From NCBI GenBank assembly GCA_963753845.1, contig CAVWEI010000025.1, positions 62,001 through 126,000 on the forward strand: 64,000 nt of DNA. Direction: 5' to 3'. This stretch comes from Thiosocius sp963753845. Lineage in GTDB: Bacteria; Pseudomonadota; Gammaproteobacteria; Chromatiales; Chromatiaceae. This document shows, in pieces, positions 1 through 9,349 of the stretch; position 1 is the stretch's first letter, and every line of letters starts with the position of its first letter. The position numbers and the translations under genes are program-made. The notes under the pieces were generated by a model. It was given only the letters and a program-made list of their open reading frames with translations, did not search any database and was not told where the DNA came from.

Positions 1-1266
1 GGCAGTGTTGCCAGTATTATACTGGTGAATCAGGGGGATAATTTTTCTCTGGAAGAACTTGTGGAGGAAAAAAATAAATCGAAGACCGAGTGGATTAAAT
101 TAATAAGACAGGACAATTTTGGGGGGTGCGGTGGCTTCACACGAGGGATCATTGAAGCTATGGGCGACGAAGAACTGACCCATGTGTTACTGTGCGACGA
201 CGATATTGTTTTCGAATCACACAGTATCATAAGGCTTACGTCGTTTATTAAATATTGCCACGACGATGTTGCAGTAGGTGGGCAGATGTTGGATATACTC
301 CGCCCCAACTTTCTCTATGAGTCAGGGGCTGTTCTGCGCGAAAAAACCCTGAAACCGCAGCCACTTGGTCACCAGATGTTCTTGGGAGATCCCAAGACGT
401 TAGACTACCTCATTAGTTCTTCTCGTGTAGATTACAATGGGTGGTGGTATTTTGCGTTCTCGAAGAAGGTTGTCGAACGGGTGGCGCTTCCAATACCTTG
501 CTTCATTCGTGGCGATGATATTGAGTATGGCATTCGCTTAAAGAAAAATGATATTCATACTGTGGTTCTGCCCGGCGTTGTAGTTTGGCATGAACCATTC
601 TATATGAAGCTAGGTGGATGGCATTATTATTACGAGTTAAGAAATCGCCTGATTCTCCAAGCGTTGCACTATAAGCGGAACATCCGCAAAGATCTCACTC
701 ACCTAACAAATATATTTGTGCGGGATATTCTCACTTGTCGGTACTATACTGCGAAGCTCGCTATCTTGGCCATGGAAGATTTCCTTGCCGGTCCGAAAAC
801 TTCAATGACCTGCGATCCAAAGAAATTGGCCGAGGTCAGGCAGCTTGCGGAACGTTATGGCCCCAGCCTTCTGATTGGGGACTACATCCCTTCTGAGAAA
901 TGCGCGCTCAAGAGGGGAACAAAGCTCGCTGTTTGGTGGAAAACACAAGATATTTTAACGTTTATTTCCAACTTGTTGGGTATTCCGAATCGAAGCCAGA
1001 AGCAATGTTATATACCAGCGAGAATGTTCAACATCGCAAACACGAGGGGATTGAAGGAATTTGTTGTGCGTGAAATGGATAATGAAACCTTCCGGATGTT
1101 CCGAAGATCACACAAAACATTTGTCGGCCTATTGATGGAGTACGTTCGTGTTCGAGGTCGTTTGAAAAAGGCCTATCCGACGTTAATTTCTGAGTATCAG
1201 ACAGCAGCGAAGTCCTACACCTCACTTAAACATTGGAGATCAATCCTGGGTATTGAAGATCAATAG
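1..1266 (+). CDS. GlfT2-like galactofuranosyltransferase, 5' end outside window
   Basis: Probably a GT-A glycosyltransferase that transfers galactofuranose from UDP-Galf to a growing glycan at the inner face of the cytoplasmic membrane. The reading frame is open from base 1, so the true start lies upstream. The sequence shows the nucleotide-sugar/metal triad DDD (codons at 196-204), an upstream NFGGCGGFTRG stretch, and WHEPF (codons from 586), which matches the WHE motif carrying the catalytic-site histidine of mycobacterial GlfT2. The C-terminal part is helical and basic, as in that family. The next gene encodes UDP-galactopyranose mutase, which makes the donor sugar, and this strongly supports the call. 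Base composition is visibly more AT-rich than in the right half of the window. The N-terminal barrel domain of GlfT2 cannot be judged because it is off the edge. Confidence 0.85.
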   Translation, partial: GSVASIILVNQGDNFSLEELVEEKNKSKTEWIKLIRQDNFGGCGGFTRGIIEAMGDEELTHVLLCDDDIVFESHSIIRLTSFIKYCHDDVAVGGQMLDILRPNFLYESGAVLREKTLKPQPLGHQMFLGDPKTLDYLISSSRVDYNGWWYFAFSKKVVERVALPIPCFIRGDDIEYGIRLKKNDIHTVVLPGVVVWHEPFYMKLGGWHYYYELRNRLILQALHYKRNIRKDLTHLTNIFVRDILTCRYYTAKLAILAMEDFLAGPKTSMTCDPKKLAEVRQLAERYGPSLLIGDYIPSEKCALKRGTKLAVWWKTQDILTFISNLLGIPNRSQKQCYIPARMFNIANTRGLKEFVVREMDNETFRMFRRSHKTFVGLLMEYVRVRGRLKKAYPTLISEYQTAAKSYTSLKHWRSILGIEDQ

Positions 1267-1614
1267 GAGACCTGAAAAGAATATGTGGTCTTAATTTCGA
1301 CAAGTGGCGAAGCATCCTGCCGCTGTTCGATGTTGGTAGAAATGTGGAGAGCGCGAGTTCTTGAGCCCGAGCAATGAAGAGAATGAAAATGTAGTGGGGC
1401 CGATGATGGAGTCTCCTGGGGGCGCTCCTGCTGGTGTCGAAGATTGATTTCTCTATTGGTTAAGCCGATTTCCATCATGTACCCTCAGCATGTCGATGAA
1501 CGATGGGGTCATCTTGATGAAGGCAGTTTGGTTTTCATAGAGGTAGTTCGCCAGACGCTTACGATGGGTGAGTAACCGGCCCTTTTTCGTGGGAAATAAC
1601 AAGGTGGTCAAAGG
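1267..1614. other. 348-base gap between the galactofuranosyltransferase and glf
   Basis: No convincing gene is present. A ribosome binding site for glf (AAGGTGG near 1601-1607) lies at its right end. On the minus strand, 1463-1609 can be read as about 48 residues of protein-like composition (includes KKGRLLTHRKRLANYLYENQ) ending in TAG, without a usable start. It may be the tail of a lost gene. No terminator with a T-run was seen. Confidence 0.5.
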
Positions 1615-2769
1615 ATGAATGTATGCATCGTGGGCGCTGGATTTAGCGGCGCAGTTATCGCGCGGGAACTCGCTGAAAAAGGCCATAGAGTGGTGGTTGT
1701 CGATGAGCGTGCCCATATTGGGGGGAATTGCCACACCGAGAGGGATGGCAGGACCGGGGTGATGTTGCACGTTTACGGGCCACATATCTTTCACACGGAC
1801 AACGAGCGCGTTTGGGAATATATAAACCGATTCGGCACCATGATGCCCTACGTCAACCGGGTCAAAGCGGTGGCGGGTGGTCGAGTCTATTCCTTGCCTA
1901 TCAACCTTCATACAATAAACCAGTTCTTCGATCGAGCCATGTCGCCATCAGAGGCAGAGAGTTTTATCAAACAACTGGCGCGCCGTGACATAAGCGAACC
2001 GGCGAATTTCGAGGAACAGGGTAAGGCGCTGCTCGGCGACGATTTATATAAAGCGTTCTTCTATGGGTACACGAAGAAACAATGGGGGGTCGAGCCAACA
2101 GAGCTTCCGGCGTCGATTCTCAAGCGGTTGCCAGTACGTTTCAATTACGACGACAATTATTTCAAACACAAATACCAGGGGATGCCGAAAGACGGCTACA
2201 CGGCAATCGTTCGGAATATACTGGATGTTGACTTGGTCGATGTGCGGCTGGGGGAACGTTACGAGGATGTCTGCGGGACGTTTGCGTTTGATCACCTGAT
2301 ATACACTGGACCACTCGACCGGTACTTTGGCTACGAGCTGGGCCGGCTCGGATATCGCACATTGGACTTCGAAAAGTTTTACGTAGAGGGTGATTACCAG
2401 GGAAATGCCGTTATCAACTATTGTGACGAGGAAGTGCCCTTTACGCGAATTTCGGAGCACAAGCATTTTGCGCCGTGGGAGGCAGGGCAGCAGCAACAAT
2501 CAGTCTGCTACCGGGAGTTCAGCCGATCCTGTGAAGGCGAAGATATTCCTTACTATCCTATCCGGTTGGCTAACGAAAAGGCCATGTTGAAAGACTACGT
2601 GGACAGGGCTCGCAATGAAGAGAATGTCACGTTTATAGGTCGTCTGGGAACCTATCGCTACCTTGACATGGATGTAACGATAGCTGAAGCACTGGAGATG
2701 TCGGATAGGTTCCTTGAGTTACTGGAGAAAGACCAGAAGATACCCCCATTTTTCATTGAACCATTGTAA
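1615..2769 (+). CDS. glf: UDP-galactopyranose mutase
   Basis: Cytoplasmic flavoenzyme that interconverts UDP-galactopyranose and UDP-galactofuranose, giving the donor for galactofuranosyltransferases. The N-terminus carries the FAD-binding GAGFSG motif (residues 7-12), then the family motif GGNCHT (about 37-42) and YGPHIFHT (about 54-61). At 384 residues it is close to the E. coli enzyme (367). The ATG follows AAGGTGG at a normal distance. It lies downstream of the GlfT2-like gene on the same strand, so the two form a galactofuranose unit. It converges with the capsule export genes across an 84-base gap that contains no obvious terminator. Confidence 0.96.
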   Translation: MNVCIVGAGFSGAVIARELAEKGHRVVVVDERAHIGGNCHTERDGRTGVMLHVYGPHIFHTDNERVWEYINRFGTMMPYVNRVKAVAGGRVYSLPINLHTINQFFDRAMSPSEAESFIKQLARRDISEPANFEEQGKALLGDDLYKAFFYGYTKKQWGVEPTELPASILKRLPVRFNYDDNYFKHKYQGMPKDGYTAIVRNILDVDLVDVRLGERYEDVCGTFAFDHLIYTGPLDRYFGYELGRLGYRTLDFEKFYVEGDYQGNAVINYCDEEVPFTRISEHKHFAPWEAGQQQQSVCYREFSRSCEGEDIPYYPIRLANEKAMLKDYVDRARNEENVTFIGRLGTYRYLDMDVTIAEALEMSDRFLELLEKDQKIPPFFIEPL

Positions 2770-2853
2770 TAGTTTATTTTCTCTTGGTGGCAGACGTTTT
2801 CCCCCGGTGCTTCGATACGCGATAAATACAGCGATACTTGTTGAGAAGCGAAA

Positions 2854-4539
2854 TTAGAAAAGGTTTACCAAAACGCCTGCCGATACGGCAACCTTGTACA
2901 TTACATCCACGATTTGTGTGGCGAATTGTAGATATTTGCTTGGTGCCTTGGGTAGTACCAGCAACTGGTCACCTGGTTTTGGGGTGTTGTTCTTGGCAAG
3001 TACAACCGCCCCATTTTGACGTACAAGAAGCGAGATTTCCGGGTCGGCCGATTCAGTGAATCCACCTGATTGTGAAATATAATCTTCCAGAGTCATGTCT
3101 TCATTGAACAAAATGGCCTGAGGAATCAGAACCTCGCCGGATACCACGATTGTTTCCGTCCGTTCCGGGATTGAGATGATGTCTCCTTCCTGGAGGCGAA
3201 GATTGATCGCACTGTTCACGTCGCCGAGTACCAGCCTTCCTGCCGGTTTTTCTTGACGTACGCGAGCTACAAATTTCTGAACAAGGTCAGCCTCGACCAT
3301 TCTTATTCTTGCTGCTTCGTCGGTTTCCGAGGATGCTCGCAAGTAGGCACTTTCGAGGCGCAACAAGCTCTCCTCGATCGACTTTTTCTGTTGCTCCTCG
3401 ATACTTTTACGTCTGATGGATATTGACTCGTAAGCGGCAAGGTACTCGGGAACGGCAATCATATCGAGCAGCTCGCCGAGGCGTGCGTTCTTGGACATCA
3501 CGAACTGCGATTGGCCTTCGTAGGCACCTTCGACCGTTATCGTGATCACGTCGTAATTTGCGTCGCTCAGTAAATCAATTTTATCTCCGTCACCGAAAAG
3601 CCTTTTGTCGACGTCTGGCAGGGGAAGGTAGAGAGCGTTTGGGGCTCCGTTGCGCACACCTGTCCACATGGCGTGCGTGGCGGTAACAAGCGGACGTGCC
3701 CAACTCAACAACTGCTTCCCGTCTACCGCGCCTCCCGCCAACTCGAACGAGGCAGCATTGCGGACCGCACCACCTACGGCAACTGTGCCACCAAGTGGTC
3801 TTACGAAGATCGTATCTCCGTCTTGGAGCTGAATGCTTGGCAATTTGCCAGATAACAGAAATTCGTACAGGTCTGCGGTGCCGATACGTCTTCCGTTACG
3901 CAATATATCGATATGGCGGTAGCTGCCTTTGTCCGGGGCAATTCCAGCGGCTCGATCGATAAAGAAGAGAATTGAATTTGATGCGACTCCGGCATAGCGC
4001 CCTGGGTTTCGTACAAAGCCCGTAACAAAAACAGCAACCGGCTGGCTGCTTACCAGTGACGTATAGACCTGAACATTTTCTGTGTAGACCTGGCGTACTG
4101 CAGTCTTCACATGATCGTTGAGCTTATCGTTACGGACACCGGCAATGGCCACTGGACCGACTTTGGGTATAAATATGTTTCCCTTGGGGTCGACCACGAG
4201 GGTCTCGTTGATTTCTGTTGCACCCCACACGCGCAGTTCCACCTGGTCTCCGGTCGAGATGATGTAATCGGGGTTGAGACCATCTTCCTTTTCACCGGAA
4301 AACCCACCCGTGAAAAGATTGGACCCGAAGGGCTTCAGGTCGCTTTCGGCGGAACTTTCCAGACTCTCTATCGCGAGCGGTTGCTGCGTGGGTTCTTGAC
4401 TGGCGGATTGAGCTGTTGCGCTCGTATCAATTCCGCCGTACTGAGCTGTGCAGGGTAACGAGCTTATAAGAAAGATCGTCGCGGCGATGATATTGCGTGA
4501 CAAGGAATGCCGGCGAAGGAGTCGAGGTGCTCGCATCAT
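2854..4539 (-). CDS. kpsD: capsule polysaccharide export outer-membrane/periplasmic protein (KpsD/Wza family)
   Basis: Outer-membrane-side component of an ABC-dependent capsule exporter. An N-terminal signal peptide (residues 1 to about 32) is followed by a Ser/Gln-rich linker, the polysaccharide export (PES) domain starting near residue 90 (DYIISTGDQVELRVWG), and SLBB-type ligand-binding repeats across the rest. At 561 residues it matches KpsD (about 560) rather than the shorter lipoprotein Wza. The Cys near the signal peptide does not sit in a good lipobox. The start ATG shares one base with the kpsE stop (TGATG), which shows translational coupling in a kpsM-T-E-D operon. No kpsC, kpsS, kpsF or kpsU is in the window. 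Confidence 0.93.
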   Translation of the reverse strand: MMRAPRLLRRHSLSRNIIAATIFLISSLPCTAQYGGIDTSATAQSASQEPTQQPLAIESLESSAESDLKPFGSNLFTGGFSGEKEDGLNPDYIISTGDQVELRVWGATEINETLVVDPKGNIFIPKVGPVAIAGVRNDKLNDHVKTAVRQVYTENVQVYTSLVSSQPVAVFVTGFVRNPGRYAGVASNSILFFIDRAAGIAPDKGSYRHIDILRNGRRIGTADLYEFLLSGKLPSIQLQDGDTIFVRPLGGTVAVGGAVRNAASFELAGGAVDGKQLLSWARPLVTATHAMWTGVRNGAPNALYLPLPDVDKRLFGDGDKIDLLSDANYDVITITVEGAYEGQSQFVMSKNARLGELLDMIAVPEYLAAYESISIRRKSIEEQQKKSIEESLLRLESAYLRASSETDEAARIRMVEADLVQKFVARVRQEKPAGRLVLGDVNSAINLRLQEGDIISIPERTETIVVSGEVLIPQAILFNEDMTLEDYISQSGGFTESADPEISLLVRQNGAVVLAKNNTPKPGDQLLVLPKAPSKYLQFATQIVDVMYKVAVSAGVLVNLF

Positions 4540-5648
4540 CAGAATCCTATATGGTCTTTAATAGTGGCGGTCGTCAGTCCGAACAGGAGATACAACAGCA
4601 AAAACACGACGAAGGCCGTCGCGGAATTCCAGATCGCTTCAGGTTCCACGGCGGATTCAGCCAGTGACGGCCGCACAAACGTTATCAGAAAAAGCTGTTT
4701 TTTAGAAACGTCATCGCGGGCAGATTGAAGACTGGCAAGCGTCGACGTATAGAGTTGGTGTGCGATCTCCTTGTCCAGACTGAAACGTTCGTAGTCTTCG
4801 AGAATGGCGCTTAGCTCAACATGTTCGAGGCCCGTAATACGTTTCTTTTCCCTTGTTATCTGATCCTCTAGTGCCTTGATTCGCGCGTTCGAGGCAAATA
4901 CCTCCGCACTGTTCTCCCTGAGATAGGAAAGCAACTGGTCACGCTGTGCAAGCGCATTAGCCAAATCCGACTCCAGGGCGGTGACAATACCCAAAATGGC
5001 GCCGGTCTTTGCCGTTGGGTCGAGGACATTCGTTGAATTCCGAAATGCGGTGAGGCGGGCTGCGGCAGCTTGCAGGCGTTGTTCGGCGAGTTTTAACTCC
5101 TGCTCGGCGAAAGCAACACTGTCGTTGGCAATCGTTTTGGACAGATCGTTCACCAGCTTCTCACTGTTTTCCAGTATCTGAGTTGCCATCGCTTTCGCCG
5201 TGAGGGGATCAAAGGCCTTCGTTTTCAAGGAAATAATCCCGGTTTCCTTGTCAACGAGAACCTCTATTCTGCCCCGATAGTAGTCGAGAAAATCTTCCGC
5301 ATTGGCATCGGGCGACATGCGTGCCCATATATCAATTTCCGCATCACTGAAGTGCGCTCTCAGGCCGAGGGTTGCATCGATCTGCTCCAGGACGTCACGG
5401 GACTGGATGTAGTCCGTGACAATGGCGATATCTTGCGCGTCGGCAGAATTGCTGACACCGCTAAGGATGCCACTCAATGTGCCGGAACTGACCACGCCGC
5501 CTGATTGAGAGCGCACAGTAAAGTGTGTTTCGCTTACGTAAATCGGTGTTGCGAGAATGGCGTAGTAGGCTGCAACGATCAGCGTAGGGACTGCTACAAG
5601 CCAGACGAAGCCTGATGACAAGTTAAGGAGAGCCAGCACTCTTTTCAT
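4539..5648 (-). CDS. kpsE: capsule export inner-membrane polysaccharide co-polymerase (KpsE/CtrB family)
   Basis: Inner-membrane protein with a large periplasmic domain that bridges the KpsMT transporter and the outer-membrane KpsD. A first membrane segment spans about residues 12-33, followed by the typical IYVSETHFTVRS start of the Wzz-like domain. Long heptad-rich helices (about 170-320) come next, and a second membrane segment (about 340-360) ends in a short cytoplasmic tail. The length of 369 residues is near that of E. coli KpsE (382). Its start overlaps the kpsT stop by 4 bases and its stop overlaps the kpsD start by one, so it is mid-operon. Confidence 0.93.
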   Translation of the reverse strand: MKRVLALLNLSSGFVWLVAVPTLIVAAYYAILATPIYVSETHFTVRSQSGGVVSSGTLSGILSGVSNSADAQDIAIVTDYIQSRDVLEQIDATLGLRAHFSDAEIDIWARMSPDANAEDFLDYYRGRIEVLVDKETGIISLKTKAFDPLTAKAMATQILENSEKLVNDLSKTIANDSVAFAEQELKLAEQRLQAAAARLTAFRNSTNVLDPTAKTGAILGIVTALESDLANALAQRDQLLSYLRENSAEVFASNARIKALEDQITREKKRITGLEHVELSAILEDYERFSLDKEIAHQLYTSTLASLQSARDDVSKKQLFLITFVRPSLAESAVEPEAIWNSATAFVVFLLLYLLFGLTTATIKDHIGF

Positions 5649-6418
5649 GGACGCCCGTCCTGATATACCCGCGGTGTTTCGTCCATTGTTTGCGCGTCTT
5701 CATCTGATTTGATCGGTTTGTGGTGATGAGCCCTGGAATTTTCACCTCGGCCCGGTCCATCGAATCTCGGCGAGTTGGCGCGAAAAGCACGCAGTCCCTG
5801 TTTTGCGTCTTCGTAAAAGCGGGCAGATCCATTTTCCAAGACAATTATGCTGTCGCATTGTTCCCGCAGCAATTTCGGTCTAGACGATGCAATCAATACA
5901 CTGGGGTAATCTTTCAGGATCTCGAATCGCTCGAGCATGCTCTCCGGAGATCTGCTTCCGGTTACAGCCAGTGTTTCGTCAACCAGGTAGATGTCGTACC
6001 TTGCTGCAAGCGCTACAGCCAGATTCAGCCGCCGACGGAAAGGCCTGGGATAGAGGGAGAATGGCTGGTCAAATTTGCGTCCCAAGCCCGCTAACTTCTC
6101 AACATCGCGCATCATCTCAGGCACCGGTATACCTAAGACTCTCGCAATGAAAGCGGTGTTTTCTCGTCCGGTCAATTGAGGGCTGATGCCCGGATTCTGT
6201 CCCAAAGGGACGGAAACCCGGCCGTCGATCTCAATATCGCCAAGGTCAGGAAGTTCCTGTCGACACAATAAATTCAACAGTGTCGTCTTGCCCGAGCCTT
6301 TGTCACCTATGATGCCAATCCGCCGGCCGGCAGGCAGGTCCAGGTTGATATTCTCGAAGACCGGCTTGATCTCACCATCGCCGCGATATGTTTTGCTGAC
6401 TGCGTGTAGCCTTATCAT
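5645..6418 (-). CDS. kpsT: capsule ABC transporter ATP-binding protein
   Basis: ATPase subunit of the KpsMT exporter. Walker A is GDKGSGKT (residues 38-45) and Walker B with the catalytic Glu is YDIYLVDE (141-148). At the place of the ABC signature the protein reads SLYPRPFRRR (121-130), whereas KpsT proteins normally have an SSGM-type signature there, so the signature is strongly divergent. With 257 residues it is longer than E. coli KpsT (219). The extra length is a polar C-terminal tail beginning near residue 215, with a histidine triplet. It overlaps kpsE by 4 bases and kpsM by 4 bases. Confidence 0.92.
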   Translation of the reverse strand: MIRLHAVSKTYRGDGEIKPVFENINLDLPAGRRIGIIGDKGSGKTTLLNLLCRQELPDLGDIEIDGRVSVPLGQNPGISPQLTGRENTAFIARVLGIPVPEMMRDVEKLAGLGRKFDQPFSLYPRPFRRRLNLAVALAARYDIYLVDETLAVTGSRSPESMLERFEILKDYPSVLIASSRPKLLREQCDSIIVLENGSARFYEDAKQGLRAFRANSPRFDGPGRGENSRAHHHKPIKSDEDAQTMDETPRVYQDGRP

Positions 6419-7165
6419 TTCATTGACAGCTCTTCACTGTTAACACGCATGGTGGCGAGACCTATCGTCCAAAGTGCCAAGGCAAATAGACCTACATAAC
6501 CGAGATCATAATAAGTGCTTTCGAATTCATAAAAAAAGCTACTACGGATAAGCTCAATCACCTGCAGCAGCGGGTTGTAAAGTAGCCACTCGCGCAGGGA
6601 TGTCGGGAGCATGTTTGCCGTGAAGAAAACCCCGGATGTGAAGAATAGAGGGCGCCCAAGAAGCAACTGAGTAAACTTGAGCCCCGGCGGGGAGTTTCTT
6701 GGACAAACCCGCCAATGTCATCCCCAAGCCAGTCCCCATTGTCCACATCAAGACGAAACCGATAAGGACGCCAAGTGGATCCTGAACTCTGGGTGCTTCT
6801 CCAAGAAGACGCGTGCCAAATACAGCAACGCCAAACACCAGCAGCATGGTCACCAGTTCGAGCAGTGTATGCGCGAAGGTGATGTCGAATATCGTGACCG
6901 GTGGGAGCTTGAAAAGATGTTGATTCCGGATTGCCGCAGTGGCCCCTTCACGCACGGATTGGCGGAACAGCCAAAATGGCAATACACCGGTTACCAGGAA
7001 GAGCAGTATTGGAAGATTTGCATCGTCTCGGTCCCAGAGAATGATCCACACGGTGTACAGAGCGGCCACTTGTGCCAAAGGAGTGACAAATGCCCAAAGG
7101 TAACCGGCTCTCAGTCTGCCATAACGGGCCAGAATTTCACGCAGCATCAAGTGCTTCGATAACAC
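6415..7165 (-). pseudogene. kpsM: capsule ABC transporter permease, one frameshift
   Basis: Membrane subunit of the capsule exporter. The N-terminal 160 or so residues are read from a GTG at 7165 (REILARYGRLRAGYLW and following membrane segments). The C-terminal 83 residues lie in another frame (LLGRPLFFTSGVFFTANMLP to the stop). Removing one base near 6665 joins VYS directly to LLLGRPLFF, as in intact KpsM proteins, and gives about 249 residues (E. coli KpsM has 258). Everything else looks conserved, so this may be a sequencing error rather than a dead gene. An in-frame stop lies 27 bases upstream of the GTG, which limits the choice of start. Confidence 0.85.
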
Positions 7166-7211
7166 GAGCCTGAGTTGGCAGTGTCCTTGTCACCCAATTC
7201 GCGTGCATGGT

Positions 7212-7580
7212 CTAAAGGGGCTCGCTGTTTTCCGGCGAGCTGAAGGCGTTCGTGATCCCCGCATCGTTTTGGCAGATTGTGCGCCACCTGCCGGAACTGG
7301 TTTCAGCGACGACGGTGCAATGCTTGCCACTTGCGGAGAAGTAGTGTTTGACCACAGTGATTCCGCCGCTGCCGAATCCATCGGGAAACGCTGCTTTTTG
7401 GAATCGGCCAATGGGTGCGTCATGAAGCTGACGGTAAATTGCTGACAGCTCCGATTCTTCAGAGGCCCCGGTGTCGATTGCCTGGCCAAGCGGAGCGCCT
7501 TTGATTGCACCGAAAGTGTTACAGCCGGTCAATGGCGCCGTGAGCAGGATAAGCAGAATTCCGATTGGGACAATTCGCAT
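7212..7580 (-). CDS. small lipoprotein of unknown function
   Basis: About 122 residues. From the ATG at 7580 the protein begins with a short basic start, a hydrophobic stretch and the lipobox LTGC with Cys at residue 20, so it should be exported and lipidated. The mature part is polar and contains HYFSASGKHCTVV and a second Cys in WRTICQN, which could form a disulfide. An alternative ATG seven codons upstream would also work but lengthens the n-region. It sits between the sulfotransferase-like gene and kpsM on the same strand, as small envelope lipoproteins often do in capsule loci. I do not recognise the family. Confidence 0.7.
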   Translation of the reverse strand: MRIVPIGILLILLTAPLTGCNTFGAIKGAPLGQAIDTGASEESELSAIYRQLHDAPIGRFQKAAFPDGFGSGGITVVKHYFSASGKHCTVVAETSSGRWRTICQNDAGITNAFSSPENSEPL

Positions 7581-7784
7581 GCGAGTGCGATCAGGCCTCA
7601 AGATGGCTCAGTTGGGTCGAGCCTGATTATACGGGGCAGTGCATCGAAACGTCTATTCTCATTGTGGCTGCGAGCGCCTCGGTTGGAGGCGATCCTTGAA
7701 TGTTACTGCGGGTGGGTGAGCATCATGAACAAAGGCGGCTACTTCAGACTCATTTCACCGTGGAATCGGTCCCTCGCTTCAGAC

Positions 7785-7913
7785 TCATTCCATGTTCGAC
7801 AAGGCTTGATCTATCAGTGCCAACAGACCGTAGGTTACGATTTCGACTCGGTGTTCCAGACCATCGGCAACCTGTTCCGGTGGCGGGGCTGACGGGTGCC
7901 CTGAGGCGTTCAT
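7785..7913 (-). CDS. possible 42-residue ORF coupled to the sulfotransferase-like gene
   Basis: The ATG overlaps the TGA of the upstream gene as ATGA, a usual sign of translational coupling in this operon. The peptide begins MNASGHPSAPPPEQVADGLE and ends ALIDQALSNME. It has no membrane segment or known motif. It could be a real small gene, the start of a longer frameshifted gene, or chance. The 200 bases between its stop and the lipoprotein show nothing recognisable. Confidence 0.3.
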   Translation of the reverse strand: MNASGHPSAPPPEQVADGLEHRVEIVTYGLLALIDQALSNME

Positions 7914-8824
7914 GTCAGAATCTTCATAATCCTGTCCGTCATCTCGGACACGTTTCGCGCGGTCTGAGGCGGAACGGCAAACAGGTTCGCGACCCAGTCC
8001 GCATCCCATCCGGAGAGGGTTTCGAAACGGGCCCGGTAGGCGGCATTGGTCGGCATGACAGCGCCCTCGACACGCTCGGTCCAGGTGGCGGCCTCAAGCG
8101 CCGGATCGTCCCGGCGCAGCCGGAAGAGGCGGCAAGGCCGTTGTCGTGGGGCATTTTCAGCTCGTTGCAGCAGCGGATCGCTCGATGTCCAAGGCGCCCA
8201 GCTTCTTGACATTCGCCTTTGGGGTCGGCTGCAGCCTGTCGAAAAGCCTGGTCATGCCAAGACTGTCAAACACGGCGGCACAACTGTCCGAAATCCGGTC
8301 ATAGGGAAGGACCTGGAGTTTGTTGCCGAACAGCCCCCGGTATGTCTGTAACAGGAACAGGTAATCGAACAGACCCGCGGGCCGTCTGACATAGTCCCGA
8401 AAGCGGTGGAGTTCTTCTGGTTGACGGTGAATTCGCGGTAATGGCTGATGTGATAATCCGCTAGGTTCCGGAACAGGACGACCCCCTGGATGTCGTCAAA
8501 CCCGTGGTCTTCCAGGGCGCAGACGAACCGGGTCAGATGTGATTGATGCAGCGGCGCGGACCAGGGCTCGGCCGAGAAAATCACCGTGGAGCAGCCGAGC
8601 GTCTCGAACTCGTCAGCCAAGCGGGCTGGAAGAAGCCCCTGTTTGCCCTTCATGAAATCGGAAATCAGCGGGAAATGCCGGACGCCGAGTTTCGGTTGTA
8701 CGATCAGACCCGACTGTGGGTACAGAAAGCCGCTTTCGCGTAACAGATCTCTGTTCGCATAAAGCTGGTTCTGAAGGCTTGAGGACCCTGTCTTGTACGT
8801 CCCCAGGTGAAGAATTGCGCGCAT
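7910..8824 (-). pseudogene. sulfotransferase-like protein, two frameshifts
   Basis: Starts at the ATG at 8824 with AILHLGTYKTGSSSLQ. This is the P-loop-like element that binds the 5'-phosphosulfate of PAPS in sulfotransferase-fold proteins. The first frame runs to about 8415. A second frame continues with ELHRFRDYVRRPAGLFDYLF to about 8180. A third frame runs from SDPLLQRAENAPRQRP to the stop. Two single-base changes restore one protein of about 304 residues. Sulfotransferase-fold proteins with this KTG motif occur in capsule loci, and sulfation or another modification of the polymer is an inference. It follows tagD on the same strand after 138 bases. Confidence 0.7.
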
Positions 8825-8962
8825 TGCCACCTCGATGTATACCGCTGCATCAGGGCTGCCGCGACATGCTGGCAACGCCCGACGCAGTCGCGAAACACGT
8901 TTGCTGTGTGAAGATTTCGGCGCGCCTTAGACCCAACCGCTCCGATCAGTCAACGGCACATG

Positions 8963-9349
8963 TCAACCGGCAGCGCGACCGCGAATCAACGTGCTTGAGA
9001 TTGTGGGCGTGCGCGGCATGTAGACCACGTCGCAATGATCCTTCAGGAAATCGAACTTGCCGGTCCAGTCGTCGCCCATGGCGAACACATGGGCGCCATG
9101 GGTCTGCACGTCGCCGATTTTCTGCTCCCAGCTTTCCTCGGGAATAATCAGATCGACGTAGCGGACCGCCTCCAGATCCGCCTTGCGTTCGGCAAAGGAA
9201 AACTTCGATTTCTTGCCCTTGATCGCGTTAAACTCGTCACTGGACAGGGCCACGATGAGATAGTCGCCAAGCATGCGGGCCCGTTTCAGCAGGCGTATAT
9301 GGCCATAGTGAAGGGTGTCAAAGGTTCCGTAGGTGATCACTTTACGCAT
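8963..9349 (-). CDS. tagD: glycerol-3-phosphate cytidylyltransferase
   Basis: Cytoplasmic nucleotidyltransferase that makes CDP-glycerol from CTP and sn-glycerol 3-phosphate. It has the family start YGTFDTLHYGHIRLL with the CTP-binding HYGH (residues 14-17), and the later motifs GDDWTGKFD and PRTPTISST with the conserved Ser/Thr-rich end. Its 128 residues match B. subtilis TagD (129) almost exactly. It is divergent from the CDP-glycerol glycerophosphotransferase gene, which uses its product, so the polymer exported here should contain glycerol phosphate. Confidence 0.95.
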   Translation of the reverse strand: MRKVITYGTFDTLHYGHIRLLKRARMLGDYLIVALSSDEFNAIKGKKSKFSFAERKADLEAVRYVDLIIPEESWEQKIGDVQTHGAHVFAMGDDWTGKFDFLKDHCDVVYMPRTPTISSTLIRGRAAG

